Assembly (NCBI RefSeq): GCF_017881085.1
Contig: NZ_JADGRI010000006.1
Coordinates: 1 to 39,762, forward strand
DNA: 39,762 bases
Source: Bradyrhizobium sp.
GTDB taxonomy: Bacteria > Pseudomonadota > Alphaproteobacteria > Rhizobiales > Xanthobacteraceae
Direction of reading: 5' to 3'
A program made the translations under genes and the position numbers. This document shows, piece after piece, positions 1-8,343 of the stretch (position 1 is its first letter; each line of letters opens with the position of its first letter). The notes under the pieces were generated by a model. The model saw nothing but the letters and a program-made list of their open reading frames with translations, was not told the origin of the DNA and ran no database searches.

Positions 1-90
1 TGGCGGAGAGAGTGGGATTCGAACCCACGGTACGGTTTCCCGCACACACGCTTTCCAAGCGTGCGCCTTAAGCCACTCGGCCATCTCTCC
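1..90 (-). tRNA. tRNA-Ser (anticodon GGA)
   Basis: Read on the minus strand the segment folds as a class II tRNA: it starts GGAGAGATGGCCGAGTGG, has an anticodon arm whose loop carries GGA flanked by the usual T and A (reads UCC/UCU serine codons), a long variable arm, a GGTTCGAATCC T-loop, and an acceptor strand CTCTCC followed by an encoded GCCA end. The gene is complete; its 3' CCA lies exactly at the window edge. tRNA-Ser genes are frequent integration sites, but no integrase or duplicated 3' end is seen nearby. Confidence 0.97.
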
Positions 91-278
91 GGATGCCCTC
101 TCTTGAAGGGCCATGGCGACTTTTGCAAGTGAGGCTGGCCGAACCGGCGGAAATTTACACAACCCTTTGAATAAATTGTATTATTTTTCGCAGCCCTTGA
201 CCGAGCGGGCCGCTGAACCGAAAGCGGATCAGGCGCGACGACAGAATATGACCGCGATTCAGCGGGCGGAGGGGCGAC

Positions 279-623
279 ATGACCATCGATCGGGCGTTGG
301 CGTTCTCGATTTTAATGTCCGCGATGGTGGCGGGCAGCACAGCGCCGGCGCTGGCGCAGGCCTGCACCCATCAAGGTGTCGACGTCAGCTGCGACGACGG
401 ACGGCGCGGGATCCTGTCCGGCGATGCGATCATCTGGGCTGACGGTACCCGTTCGAGCCTGACCTCGCCGCATCCGAGCGTCATCATCGGGAATAGATCG
501 TCGGTGATCGTGGGATCGGGCGTGTTCGTCGGTCAGGGCAAGGGTGTCGTGCCCCTGGATAATCCGAGCGCGCCGGACAAGGCGCGGTGTCCGATTCTCG
601 ATGGCGTCTCGTATTGCTATTAA
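279..623 (+). CDS. Small secreted cysteine-containing protein, unknown function
   Basis: A 114-residue protein that I do not recognise as a named family. It opens with a clear Sec signal peptide (residues 1-26, hydrophobic core ILMSAMVAGST, probable cleavage after ALA at 26, just before QAC). The mature part is about 88 residues with four cysteines, two near the N terminus and two near the C terminus, which suggests two disulfides in the periplasm or outside the cell. Ser/Thr, Gly and Val rich stretches between them look like beta structure. A good ribosome site (GGAGGGG) lies about 5 bases before the ATG. Its TAA stop overlaps the stop of otsA on the other strand, so the two genes meet tail to tail. 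Small proteins of this look are common in Bradyrhizobium; function is not inferable. Confidence 0.8.
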   Translation: MTIDRALAFSILMSAMVAGSTAPALAQACTHQGVDVSCDDGRRGILSGDAIIWADGTRSSLTSPHPSVIIGNRSSVIVGSGVFVGQGKGVVPLDNPSAPDKARCPILDGVSYCY

Positions 624-2080
624 TGATAGCGGCTGCTGCTATTGACCGAGCGCAGTGGCCATGGGGCCGGCGGCACAAGCAGCTGAGGCTCCGGCCCGCA
701 TCGGTCGCTCCGGGTCTCCTGCAGCGCGTCGACGAAATCGGCGAACCATCGCTGGATGGTGCCGGCGCGAAGCTTGTCCATCATCGCCTCCCAGCGCAGG
801 CGCCGTTCGTTCAGCGGCATCGAGAGCGCGGTCGCTATCGTCCGCGCCATGCCGTCGATGTCGTTGGGATTGACCAGCAGCGCCGTGTCGAGCTCGTTCG
901 CGGCGCCGGCGAATTTCGACAGCACCAGCACGCCGGGATCGGCCGGGTTTTGGGCCGCAACATATTCCTTGGCGACCAGATTCATGCCGTCCTGCAGCGG
1001 GGTGACGACGCCGACCTGGGCGGTGCGATAAAGCCCGGCCAGCACGGTCTGGCTGAAACCCTTGTTGAGATAGCGGATCGGGGTCCAGTCCACCTCGCCG
1101 TGGCGGCCATTGACGTCGCTGACGAGTTTAGCAAGCTCGCTCTGCAGATTGCCATACGCCTCGATCGCGCCCCGCGAGGGCGTCGCGATCTGCAGCAGCG
1201 ACACCGTTCGCTGAAGCGCCGGGTGCTCGGTCCACATGCGGTCGAACGCGTTGATGCGGTTGATCAGCCCCTTGGAATAATCCAGCCGATCGACGCCGAT
1301 CGCGAGCTTCTCGCCGTTGAGGCTGCGGCGCAGCCGCGACACGTCGGGATGCGACACCGCCTTGGCGGCCTGCTGCGCGAATTTTTCCGGATCGATCCCG
1401 ATCGGGAATACCGCAACGCGGGTCTTGCCGAAGGACGAGGTGACGACCCCGTCTGCGACCTCGAGGCCGAGATCCGATGAAACGTAGCCCAGGAAGTTTT
1501 CGCAATCGTCGCTGGTCTGGAACCCGATCAGATCGTAGGCGAGCATGGCCTCGATCAATTCGCGATGATGCGGCACGCCCTCGATGACCGCGCGCGCGGG
1601 CCACGGCGTATGCAGGAAAAAGCCGAGTGGCCGGGTGACACCGAGATCGCGCAATTCCGCGCCGAGCGCGAGGAAATGGTAATCCTGGATCCAGAATGCG
1701 GTGTCGGGCTTCTGGAAGCGCAGCAGCGCGCGCGCCATGAAGGCGTTGACTTCGCGATAGCTGAGATAATCTCCCTGCGAGGCGCGGATCAGGTCGGAAC
1801 GGGAATGCAGCGCCGGCCACAGGGCCGAATTGGCAAAGCCTTCATAATATCCGCCGTAATGCGCAGCCGGCAGATCCAGCATGGCGAGCGCGCCGGCGCC
1901 GAGTGCTTCGATTTCAGCGAATGGTTCCTTCAGGGAACCATCGCGGACCCGGCCTGACGAACCCACCCAAATCGCGCCGGACTTCTCCACCACGGGCAGC
2001 AGGGCAGCCGCAAGACCGCCCGTCATGGGCTCGTTGGCCTTGCCCCGCGCGACGCGATTTGAAACGACGACGAGATTCAC
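620..2080 (-). CDS. otsA: Trehalose-6-phosphate synthase (OtsA, GT20)
   Basis: Cytosolic glycosyltransferase joining UDP-glucose and glucose-6-phosphate to trehalose-6-phosphate, first step of the OtsAB route to trehalose. Family signatures are all present: VVVSNRVARG at the N terminus, GGLAAAL, WIQDYHFLALG, FFLHTPWP, YDLIGFQT, GVDRLDYSKG and the C-terminal sugar-nucleotide block DGMNLVAKEYVAAQ...LSKFAGAANEL, nearly the same as E. coli OtsA. I start at GTG 2080 (486 aa), preceded by AGGAG with good spacing, rather than at ATG 2119 (499 aa): the latter would lie inside an EcfG-type promoter (2111-2135), upstream of the expected transcript start. The product begins directly with the conserved NLVVVSNRV segment. 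The C-terminal 35 residues are low in conservation. It follows otsB after a 192-bp gap. Confidence 0.95.
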   Translation of the reverse strand: MNLVVVSNRVARGKANEPMTGGLAAALLPVVEKSGAIWVGSSGRVRDGSLKEPFAEIEALGAGALAMLDLPAAHYGGYYEGFANSALWPALHSRSDLIRASQGDYLSYREVNAFMARALLRFQKPDTAFWIQDYHFLALGAELRDLGVTRPLGFFLHTPWPARAVIEGVPHHRELIEAMLAYDLIGFQTSDDCENFLGYVSSDLGLEVADGVVTSSFGKTRVAVFPIGIDPEKFAQQAAKAVSHPDVSRLRRSLNGEKLAIGVDRLDYSKGLINRINAFDRMWTEHPALQRTVSLLQIATPSRGAIEAYGNLQSELAKLVSDVNGRHGEVDWTPIRYLNKGFSQTVLAGLYRTAQVGVVTPLQDGMNLVAKEYVAAQNPADPGVLVLSKFAGAANELDTALLVNPNDIDGMARTIATALSMPLNERRLRWEAMMDKLRAGTIQRWFADFVDALQETRSDRCGPEPQLLVPPAPWPLRSVNSSSRYH

Positions 2081-2110
2081 AGGGTCCTCTCCTGAAAGTG
2101 CTCGCGGGTT

Positions 2111-2135
2111 AACAGCCATTCATCAATATGGTTCC
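2111..2135 (-). promoter_or_regulatory. EcfG-type (general stress response) promoter in front of otsA
   Basis: On the minus strand: GGAAC (2135-2131), 16-bp spacer, TGTT (2114-2111). The alphaproteobacterial EcfG consensus is GGAAC-N16/17-cGTT; only the first base of the -10 differs. The expected transcript start near 2104 leaves a leader of about 24 nt before the GTG at 2080 and is incompatible with translation from ATG 2119. Confidence 0.55.
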
Positions 2136-2272
2136 TCGTCACCCTTTCAACGAAATGAAACCAAATTCAGGCCGAGCCGCGGCGGAACCCGGCCATTCGA
2201 TCGCGAAACGATCCAGGAATAATGACAGCTTGAGTGACCGATACCGTTTCGGATCTTGTTTAGCGGTTGGTT

Positions 2273-3115
2273 TCATCGTTCGGCCGCAACGTCGCCGTCG
2301 CTGAGGCGCGCCAGCCAATCCCGCACATCGCGCGGTTCGTCGAAATGATCGGCGACACCTTGCGCGCGCCTGCCGACCGAAAATGCCAGGCCGCCGAAAT
2401 CAGGCATGATCGCGAACACACTTTCGTCGGTGACGTCGTCGCCGATGAAAATCGGCCGGCGCCCCTTGAAGGGCTCGCGAGTCATCAATTCGATGACACC
2501 CGATGCCTTGTTGAAACCGGAATGCTTGATCTCGCAGACGCATTTCCCGGGCAATACCTCGATCGGCGCATTTGGCAAATCGGCCCTGATCAGCGACACC
2601 GCTTCGTAGATCGCCTTTTCCGCATGCGGCGCCAGCCGGTAATGCAGCGCCAGCGAGTAGCCCTTGTCTTCCAGCAGAATGCCAGGGCTGAGTTTGGCGA
2701 TCGCCGCCAACCGCCGTTTCAATTCCTTGTCCATCGGCGGCGCGTGGGTTGCGACGGCCTCGCTGTCCAGCGAGATGCGCATTTCCGCGCCGTGGCCGCC
2801 GACCGCCGGGAATTGCTCGGGGGCAAAGATCAGATCGATATCGTTGAGCGAACGTCCGCTGACCAGCGCCAGCGCGCCGGAGGTTTTTTCGAGCAGCCGG
2901 TTGAGGGTCGTCGCCAGTCCCGGCGGCACCCACACCTCGCGCGGCGTCGGCGCCAGATCGAGCAGCGTGCCGTCGATGTCGAGCAGGACCGCGAATTCGT
3001 CGAGCCGCCCCGCCAATTCGCTCGCGGCCCACTTCGACGGCTTCCGATCCGGTGATGGAATGTCCTGTTGCAACGGCACCTCGGCCAAATCCTGATCTAC
3101 CAAGTCCTGGTTCAT
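2273..3115 (-). CDS. otsB: Trehalose-6-phosphate phosphatase (OtsB, HAD superfamily)
   Basis: A 280-residue HAD-family phosphatase that removes the phosphate from trehalose-6-phosphate. HAD motif I is LLDIDGTLLDLAP (nucleophile D46, acid/base D48), motif II is in ALVSGRS (residues 84-90), the substrate-cap segment contains GGHGAEMR, and motif IV is FIGDDVTDESVF (223-234) with the Mg-binding aspartates. These are diagnostic of OtsB. The N-terminal 30 residues are variable. The start ATG lies 6 bp after the stop of the MFS gene, so the two are almost certainly co-transcribed; otsA follows. A second ATG (3120) overlaps the preceding stop region but is out of frame. Confidence 0.95.
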   Translation of the reverse strand: MNQDLVDQDLAEVPLQQDIPSPDRKPSKWAASELAGRLDEFAVLLDIDGTLLDLAPTPREVWVPPGLATTLNRLLEKTSGALALVSGRSLNDIDLIFAPEQFPAVGGHGAEMRISLDSEAVATHAPPMDKELKRRLAAIAKLSPGILLEDKGYSLALHYRLAPHAEKAIYEAVSLIRADLPNAPIEVLPGKCVCEIKHSGFNKASGVIELMTREPFKGRRPIFIGDDVTDESVFAIMPDFGGLAFSVGRRAQGVADHFDEPRDVRDWLARLSDGDVAAER

Positions 3116-3121
3116 TTCATT

Positions 3122-4612
3122 CTACTCCACAAAGGCCAGCGGGCGGGCAACCGATTCGAGGGTCCGGCGCTCGGCCGCGACCGCGTAACGCCAGGCGATG
3201 GCCGCCGCCGCGATCATCAGGCTCGACCCCAGCAGGTATCCCGCGAAAACGCTGTCGCGCGAGCCGGTATCGATCAGCGCCCCGAACAAAGCCGGGCCGG
3301 CCACGCCGCCAACTCCGGTTCCGATCGCATAAAACACCGCAATCGCCAGCGCCCGAACCTCGAGCGGGAAGGTTTCGCTGACAGTGAGATAAGCAGCACT
3401 TGCGGCCGGGGAAGCGAAGAAAAAGATGACCATCCATGCAATGGTCTGGGTCTGCGCGCTCAATACCCCGATCGAAAACAGATAGCCGGACAGCGCCAGC
3501 AGCACCCCGGACGCGCCATAGGTGAACGCAATCATGGCGCGGCGGCCGAGCGTGTCGAACAGACGGCCGAGCAACAACGGCCCGAGGAAATTGCCGGCCG
3601 CGAAGGGAAGGATATACCAGCCGATCCGGTTGGCGGCGATGCCGTAGAAGTCGGTCAGGACCAGCGCAAAGGTGAAGAAGATCGCGTTATAGAAGAACGC
3701 CTGCGCGATCATCAGCGCCAGTCCGACCAGCGAGCGCTGGCGATAAAGCGAAAACAGGGTATGCGCCACTTCGCGCAACGGCGTGTGGTCGCGCATCCTG
3801 AGCTTGATTGTCGGCCAAGCCTGACGCGGAGCCTGCACATGCCCGGTGACCGAGCGTTCGATGTCGTCCACGATCGCATGCGCCTGTTCGGGATGGCCGT
3901 GAATCATCAGCCATCGCGGGCTTTCGGGGATCCACATCCGCATCACGAACACGATCAGGCCGAGACAGGCGCCGGTGAGATAGGCCAGCCGCCAGCCGAG
4001 ATCCGGACCGATCAAATGCGGATCGAGCAGCACGATCGCGCTGGTCGCGCCGAGCGCCGCGCCGAGCCAGAAGCTGCCGTTGATCACGAGGTCGGTCCAG
4101 CCGCGATAGCGCGCCGGCACCAGTTCCTGGATCGTCGAATTGATCGCGGTATATTCGCCGCCAATGCCGGCGCCGGTGAGGAATCTGAACAACGCGTAGC
4201 TTGCGACACCCCAGGACAGCGCGGTGGCGGCGGTCGCGGTGAGATAGAGCGCGAGCGTGATGAAGAACAGTTTCTTGCGCCCGATCCGGTCGGTGAGCCA
4301 GCCGAAGCCGAGCGCGCCGCACACGGCGCCGGCGAGATAGGCGCTGTTGGAAAATCCGACATCGAAATTGGAAAATTGCAGGGTCGGGCTTTCCTTCAGC
4401 GCCCCCGACAGCGCGCCGGCCAGCGTCACCTCCAGCCCGTCCAGAATCCAGGTGATGCCGAGCGCCAGCACGACGCGGGTGTGGAAACCGCTCCAGGTGA
4501 GCGCATCGAGACGCGCGGGAATGCTGGTTTCGATGATGCGTTGGTCGTTGCGCCTCACGGACGCCGACATGGGAGCGCTATCATCGACTGCCGGGCTGAG
4601 CTGCAAATCCAT
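3122..4612 (-). CDS. MFS transporter (sugar/acid:H+ symporter type)
   Basis: Inner-membrane major-facilitator transporter of about 496 residues with 12 predicted helices and a cytoplasmic central loop of roughly 60 residues. The loop 2-3 signature G-WLTDRIGRKK is at residues 104-115, and the helix 4-5 region GAGIGGEYTAINSTIQEL followed by R-x-RG is typical of the metabolite:H+ and sugar-porter MFS branches; the substrate cannot be told. The reading frame stays open back to 4861, but that part crosses two divergent promoters and has no domain; I start at ATG 4612 (MDLQLSP). ATG 4570 (MSASVRR) is possible. It is the first gene of an apparent operon with otsB (6-bp gap) and otsA, and is headed by an EcfG-type promoter, suggesting a solute-transport role in stress. 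Confidence 0.88.
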   Translation of the reverse strand: MDLQLSPAVDDSAPMSASVRRNDQRIIETSIPARLDALTWSGFHTRVVLALGITWILDGLEVTLAGALSGALKESPTLQFSNFDVGFSNSAYLAGAVCGALGFGWLTDRIGRKKLFFITLALYLTATAATALSWGVASYALFRFLTGAGIGGEYTAINSTIQELVPARYRGWTDLVINGSFWLGAALGATSAIVLLDPHLIGPDLGWRLAYLTGACLGLIVFVMRMWIPESPRWLMIHGHPEQAHAIVDDIERSVTGHVQAPRQAWPTIKLRMRDHTPLREVAHTLFSLYRQRSLVGLALMIAQAFFYNAIFFTFALVLTDFYGIAANRIGWYILPFAAGNFLGPLLLGRLFDTLGRRAMIAFTYGASGVLLALSGYLFSIGVLSAQTQTIAWMVIFFFASPAASAAYLTVSETFPLEVRALAIAVFYAIGTGVGGVAGPALFGALIDTGSRDSVFAGYLLGSSLMIAAAAIAWRYAVAAERRTLESVARPLAFVE

Positions 4613-4639
4613 CAATCGAAACCAATGAGAAAACACCCG

Positions 4640-4654
4640 GGAATGCGGCATTCC
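4640..4654. promoter_or_regulatory. Short inverted repeat in the leader of the MFS gene
   Basis: GGAATGC-G-GCATTCC, 7-bp perfect arms around one base, flanked by further partly complementary CC/GG. It lies 28-42 bp upstream of ATG 4612 and downstream of the predicted start of transcription, so it could be an operator or an RNA stem. No known regulator is assigned. Confidence 0.3.
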
Positions 4655-4696
4655 AGGGTTTTCAAGCGTGAATGGGGCTCGCCTGCCACCAGGGTC

Positions 4697-4721
4697 AACG
4701 CAACGGGTACGATCGGGTTCC
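4697..4721 (-). promoter_or_regulatory. EcfG-type promoter for the MFS-otsB-otsA operon
   Basis: Minus strand GGAAC (4721-4717), 16-bp spacer, CGTT (4700-4697): a perfect match to the EcfG consensus of the alphaproteobacterial general stress response. Transcription would start near 4690, leaving a leader of about 78 nt before ATG 4612. Confidence 0.65.
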
Positions 4722-4736
4722 CGCATGGCGGCATTG

Positions 4737-4761
4737 GGAACTGTTTGGGTTCGCTGCCGTT
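4737..4761 (+). promoter_or_regulatory. EcfG-type promoter for the DUF3175 gene
   Basis: Plus strand GGAAC (4737-4741), 16-bp spacer, CGTT (4758-4761), again a perfect consensus match. The gap to ATG 4811 is about 50 bp. It stands 16 bp from, and divergent to, the equally perfect box for the MFS gene. Confidence 0.65.
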
Positions 4762-4810
4762 TTCGGTTGAAATGATGGAAAACAGACATTGAAACCATGG
4801 GGAGTTGGCG

Positions 4811-5191
4811 ATGGCGGGACGCAAGACGGCGACGCGGAAGACCGCAGGAAAGAGCACGCAAAAGCCGACGACCCGAAAGGCCGGTTCGGCGCGCGGAAAA
4901 TCCGCTGGCAAAAAGCTATCGCCAAAACGCTGGTCGCAGCGCGTGACCGAGCAAAGCGACGCGCTCGATCTGAGGCAAGGCGTCTTCAAGCTGACCGATC
5001 CGAGAAAGATCGCGGCCTCGCTGAAACGCTCGGCGGAACGCAGTTCGCGCCGCAAGGCCGGCGCCTATCGCTCGGCGCTCTCGATGCTGACCTTTTATAT
5101 CAACCGTGCCGGCAAGGGCCTGCCGAAGACACAACGCGAGCGGCTGGAGCGGACCAAGGGCGAGTTGAAGCGGCAGTTCGGGAGGGAGTGA
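4811..5191 (+). CDS. DUF3175 protein, small basic stress-associated protein
   Basis: 126 residues. The first 40 are a lysine/arginine/threonine/alanine-rich, disorder-like tail (AGRKTATRKTAGKSTQKP), and the rest is the DUF3175 domain: SPKRWSQRVTEQSDALDL, VFKLTDP-KIAASLKRSAE-SSRRK, SALSMLTFYINRAGK-LPKT-R-RLE-AK-like helix. The family has no proven function; the charge pattern suggests nucleic-acid or polyanion binding, an inference only. I start at ATG 4811, which has GGGGAG about 6 bases upstream; a TTG two codons earlier is less likely. The EcfG-type promoter in front predicts induction in the general stress response together with the divergent trehalose genes. Confidence 0.9.
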   Translation: MAGRKTATRKTAGKSTQKPTTRKAGSARGKSAGKKLSPKRWSQRVTEQSDALDLRQGVFKLTDPRKIAASLKRSAERSSRRKAGAYRSALSMLTFYINRAGKGLPKTQRERLERTKGELKRQFGRE

Positions 5192-5193
5192 AG

Positions 5194-5330
5194 TGTCATA
5201 CCCGCGAAGGCGGGTATCCAGTAATCGCCGGCCCCAAGTGAGAATCGAGACATTCCGGCGTACTGGATCCGCCGGAGCCTGTCGTCCGGCCGGCCAGAGG
5301 CCGAACCGGATGGCGGATGATGACAGCAGG
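5194..5330. repeat. REP/REPIN-like palindromic element
   Basis: Begins directly after the DUF3175 stop with a perfect hairpin ATACCCGC-GAAG-GCGGGTAT (5198-5217) followed by ATCCAGTAAT; a degraded partner in inverted orientation (TACTGGATCCGCCGG) lies near 5261-5275. This is the layout of an interspersed REP doublet; it may also help terminate the DUF3175 transcript. Confidence 0.6.
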
Positions 5331-5427
5331 GGTGTGCGTGGGATCATTGGGATCGTCAAGATACGACTCCGCTATCTCGCCGCAGGTTTTGCGCGAGTTT
5401 TGGCTTGCACGTTCCGCCCTCTTTGAT

Positions 5428-5795
5428 CAGAGGGCGCAGGGAATGCCGGGCGCCCGATGCGCCCGATAGCCGCGTGTGCAGGGGTAGTGTGAGAAGCGCA
5501 CACGCGTTAGTCAGGTCACACCGGAATCACCCGGCATTCCCTACGCAATGGTTTACGGCTTATAACGCGCTCTCCCCGGTGACCGGGCTTTTTTGCCACC
5601 GTCGCCTGCGGATATCGCCGCAAACTTGACGCCAGCGTCGGGGCGTCAGGACCACACGACTTCGCCGTCCGCCTCACACGCCATTCGTCAAAAGCGCATC
5701 CGCGTCCACCGCATCCCGCCCCGCGTCCGTGACGATCGCGAGCCGCCCCTTATTGGGACGGGACGGCGGCGGATATGAAACTGATTTGCGCGCGG
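5428..5795. repeat. Long dispersed intergenic repeat, copy 1
   Basis: Starts with an imperfect inverted pair, GCAGGGAATGCCGGG (5436-5450) and its complement (5530-5545), continues through CTCTCCCCGGTGACCGGGC, GACGCCAGCGTCGGGGCGTC and GGACCACACGACTTCGCC, and ends near GAAACTGATTTGCGC. The same ordered blocks recur at 38.7-39.2 kb in this window, and I recognise the unit as abundant in Bradyrhizobium genomes. No gene is convincing in 5192-5930. Confidence 0.75.
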
Positions 5796-5930
5796 CGGCA
5801 AGCACAATTTCTGAAATTCCGAAATGTTACATTGGCCATGGACCTCGCGCATCGCCACATTCGCGCTACCGCAAGCGTTCCCATTGGCCCGCAAATACGT
5901 GCGTTCGTGCCGTGCGTCCCCGGCGCGCAG

Positions 5931-7958
5931 CTACGCCGCGCGGATATTCGCCATGAAGCGGTCGAGTTCATCGCGCAGCCGCGCGCTTTCGCTCGAAAGG
6001 CTTTTTGCCGAATTCAGCACCTCCTCGGAGGCCGATCCGGTTTCGGTGGCGCCGCGATTGACCTGCAGGATGTTGGCGGCGGCCTCCTCGGTGCCTTGCG
6101 CGACGTTCTGGACGTTGCGCGCGATCTCCTGGGTGGCCGAACTTTGCTGCTCCACGGCGCTCGCGATCGCCGACGCGATGCTCGAGATCTGGCCGATGGT
6201 GCCGCCGATCTCCTTGATGGCCGCGACCGATTCCTGCGTCGCGCCCTGCATGCCCGCGATGTGGGTCGATATCTCGTCGGTCGCCTTGGCGGTCTGGCTG
6301 GCCAGCGATTTGACCTCGGAGGCGACGACCGCAAAGCCCCGGCCGGCGTCGCCGGCGCGCGCGGCTTCGATGGTCGCGTTCAACGCCAACAGATTGGTCT
6401 GCTCGGCGATCGCGGTGATCAGCTTGACCACGTCGCCGATCTCCTGCGCGGCGCGCGACAATTTGCCGATGCGATCGTCGGTTTCCTGCGCCTGGACCAC
6501 GGCGGCTTCCGCGATCCGGTTGGAATCGCGCACCCGCCGGCCGATTTCATCGACCGAGGCGGACAGCTCCTCGGTCGCGGTGGCGACCGATTGCATGTTG
6601 CTGGAGGCTTCTTCCGAGGCGCCGGCGACCCGGCTCGACAGGCTTTGCGTGGTTTCCGCGGTCCGCGTCAGCGTGCCGGCCGCCTGTTCGAGCTGAACCG
6701 CGGAGGCCGAAACGTTGGAGACGATGGCGCCCACCGCCGCCTCGAACTCGTCGGCGAAGCGAATGAGTTCGCTGCGCCGCGCCGCGCCGGCCGCCTTGTT
6801 CTGGGCATCATGGGCCGCGGCGTCGCGCTCGGCCTTGGCGATCGCCTGCATCTTGAACTCTTCCACCGCGGCGGCCATCTCGCCGATTTCGTCCCTTCGC
6901 CCGAGGCCCGGCAGCACGACGTCGAAATGGCCGCCGGCGAGTTCGCGCATCGCCTTGCACATCTCGATCATCGGCCGCGAAATCCCCTTGCCCAGCAGCA
7001 GCGCCAGCACGGCGCCGAGCAGGAAGCCGCCGGCCGCGAGCACCACGATCAGCCGTTCGGTCTCGCCGATGGCCGCATCCGAATCCCTTTCAAGTCTTTG
7101 CTGGTCGGAAGACAGGTCCGCCTTCAGCGCGCTCGCGCCCTTGACGATCGCGCCGGCCGATTCGTTCATTTCGGCGACGAGCTTGTCGATCGACGTCGCG
7201 TTCCCGACCAGTCTGGTCAGCGCCTGCCGATATTCTTCCAGCAGCGCACCGGCCTCTTTCAGGCCCTGCGCGATCTTTTCGTCCTTCGATGGAATCGTCT
7301 TTATCGAGTTTTCGACGAATTTCAGACGCGCCAGCGCGCTGTTGGCGACGGTCTGGTCGGAGTTGATGACGAAGGTATTGGCAAGCGCCGTCACGGCCTG
7401 GAATTGCTCCACCACCTTTTTTGCGCCGAATTCGATCGCCTGAAGCTCCGTGTCGGCGGCGTTGCTGGGAAGATCGTCGAGCTTGTAGCGCAGCATGTTG
7501 CCGCTTTTCGCCAGCTGGTTTTGCGTCACCAGCGCGCTGTCGCGCTTGACCTTGAGGATATCGGCGAAAATCCTGCTGAAGGTGCCGAATTCACCGGCCA
7601 GCCGCGTCACCTGATCGCGCCGTGCCGGATTGGTGGTGCCCTTCATCGATTGATCGATGGCGTCTTTCAGGCTTGCTTCGGCCGCCAGCGCCGCCGTGGC
7701 GTCGTCTTCCTTGCCGGTCGCCACATAATAACGCGCCAGTGCCCGGTACGAGATCAGCTCGCGGTCGATATTGCGGGCGAGATCGGCCTCCGAAACGCTG
7801 CTCCGGTAGGTCGCGACGCCCGAGGAGACCCGCTCGAATCCGAAATAGGCGAAGCCCATGCTGACCGCCGTGATGGCAAGCACCATGGCGAATCCGAGGG
7901 TCACTTTGCCGCGAAAGCGCAGGCTTGGGAGCTTTGACGATGCCGATTGCGAACCCAC
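5931..7958 (-). CDS. Methyl-accepting chemotaxis protein
   Basis: A 675-residue transmembrane chemoreceptor. TM1 is about residues 19-40, then a periplasmic sensor of some 260 residues that is almost wholly helical (a long four-helix or helical-bimodular type sensor; ligand unknown), TM2 about 303-323, HAMP about 323-376, and the cytoplasmic signalling domain with the hairpin tip [20 protein letters not shown] at 517-536 that contacts CheA/CheW. Glutamate/glutamine pairs around 449-465 and 603-615 are likely methylation sites. There is no C-terminal CheR-tethering pentapeptide. The start is GTG 7958, preceded by GGAGG at good distance. It stands alone, with repeats downstream and the divergent cox genes upstream. 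Confidence 0.95.
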   Translation of the reverse strand: MGSQSASSKLPSLRFRGKVTLGFAMVLAITAVSMGFAYFGFERVSSGVATYRSSVSEADLARNIDRELISYRALARYYVATGKEDDATAALAAEASLKDAIDQSMKGTTNPARRDQVTRLAGEFGTFSRIFADILKVKRDSALVTQNQLAKSGNMLRYKLDDLPSNAADTELQAIEFGAKKVVEQFQAVTALANTFVINSDQTVANSALARLKFVENSIKTIPSKDEKIAQGLKEAGALLEEYRQALTRLVGNATSIDKLVAEMNESAGAIVKGASALKADLSSDQQRLERDSDAAIGETERLIVVLAAGGFLLGAVLALLLGKGISRPMIEMCKAMRELAGGHFDVVLPGLGRRDEIGEMAAAVEEFKMQAIAKAERDAAAHDAQNKAAGAARRSELIRFADEFEAAVGAIVSNVSASAVQLEQAAGTLTRTAETTQSLSSRVAGASEEASSNMQSVATATEELSASVDEIGRRVRDSNRIAEAAVVQAQETDDRIGKLSRAAQEIGDVVKLITAIAEQTNLLALNATIEAARAGDAGRGFAVVASEVKSLASQTAKATDEISTHIAGMQGATQESVAAIKEIGGTIGQISSIASAIASAVEQQSSATQEIARNVQNVAQGTEEAAANILQVNRGATETGSASEEVLNSAKSLSSESARLRDELDRFMANIRAA

Positions 7959-8282
7959 CCCAACCTCCCCAGCCGCTTTTCCAACGAAAGACGCGTCCGG
8001 AAACGCGAGCTTCCGGCTCGTTGCGCGAAATTAGAGCAGAATGGATAAGGGGCGGTAAATTCGCCACCGATCCTCCGGCTCGGGGTTAGTCGAATGCCAA
8101 CCGTCCCTCCCCGGCCTGGCCGGACCTGGGCCAGGTTGGCCGGACGCCAAGACCCAGCCCCGGAGCGCCAGCCAGAAAACGGCCAGCCTGCCCAAGCGCG
8201 TCTGCGGCACGGCCGGGCGTTCGCCGGATGACGGATTGAGACAAAGACGACATCACAATGACTTCCGCGACGAAATTCCTAG
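7959..8282. other. Spacer between chemoreceptor and coxS
   Basis: No convincing gene. The only structure seen is an imperfect GC-rich inverted repeat near 8111-8143 (CCGGCC-TGGCC against GGCCA-GG--GGCCGG). The promoter candidate for coxS lies just after this stretch. Confidence 0.4.
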
Positions 8283-8311
8283 TTGCAAAGTCCGACCCCC
8301 TTGCTTCTAAT
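8283..8311 (+). promoter_or_regulatory. Candidate sigma-70 promoter of coxSLM
   Basis: TTGCAA (8283-8288), 17-bp spacer, TCTAAT (8306-8311). The -10 matches five of six and the -35 four of six bases of the housekeeping consensus. The start would be near 8318, with GGGAGG at 8330-8335 as ribosome site for the GTG of coxS. Confidence 0.4.
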
Positions 8312-8343
8312 CGGAACAACTAAAACATCGGGAGGTATCAGGC

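Noticed and set aside
1..90. tRNA-Ser as the attachment site of a genomic island
   Set aside because: No integrase gene, no repeated tRNA 3' end and no foreign-looking gene content follow it; neighbours are ordinary chromosomal genes.
5775..7937. 720-codon open frame on the plus strand opposite the chemoreceptor gene
   Set aside because: Low-complexity Arg/Gly/Asp text without motifs; it is the complement of a clear MCP gene, and its start falls in a repeat.
8086..8319. 77-codon minus-strand open frame between the chemoreceptor and coxS
   Set aside because: No ribosome site or domain, Arg/Gly/Ala-rich, and it overlaps the coxS promoter candidate and a GC-rich inverted repeat.
8314..8340. 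GGAAC upstream of coxS as a fourth EcfG promoter
   Set aside because: GGAAC is followed at 16-17 bp by GAG/GTA, not CGTT, and would place the start of transcription beyond the coxS GTG.
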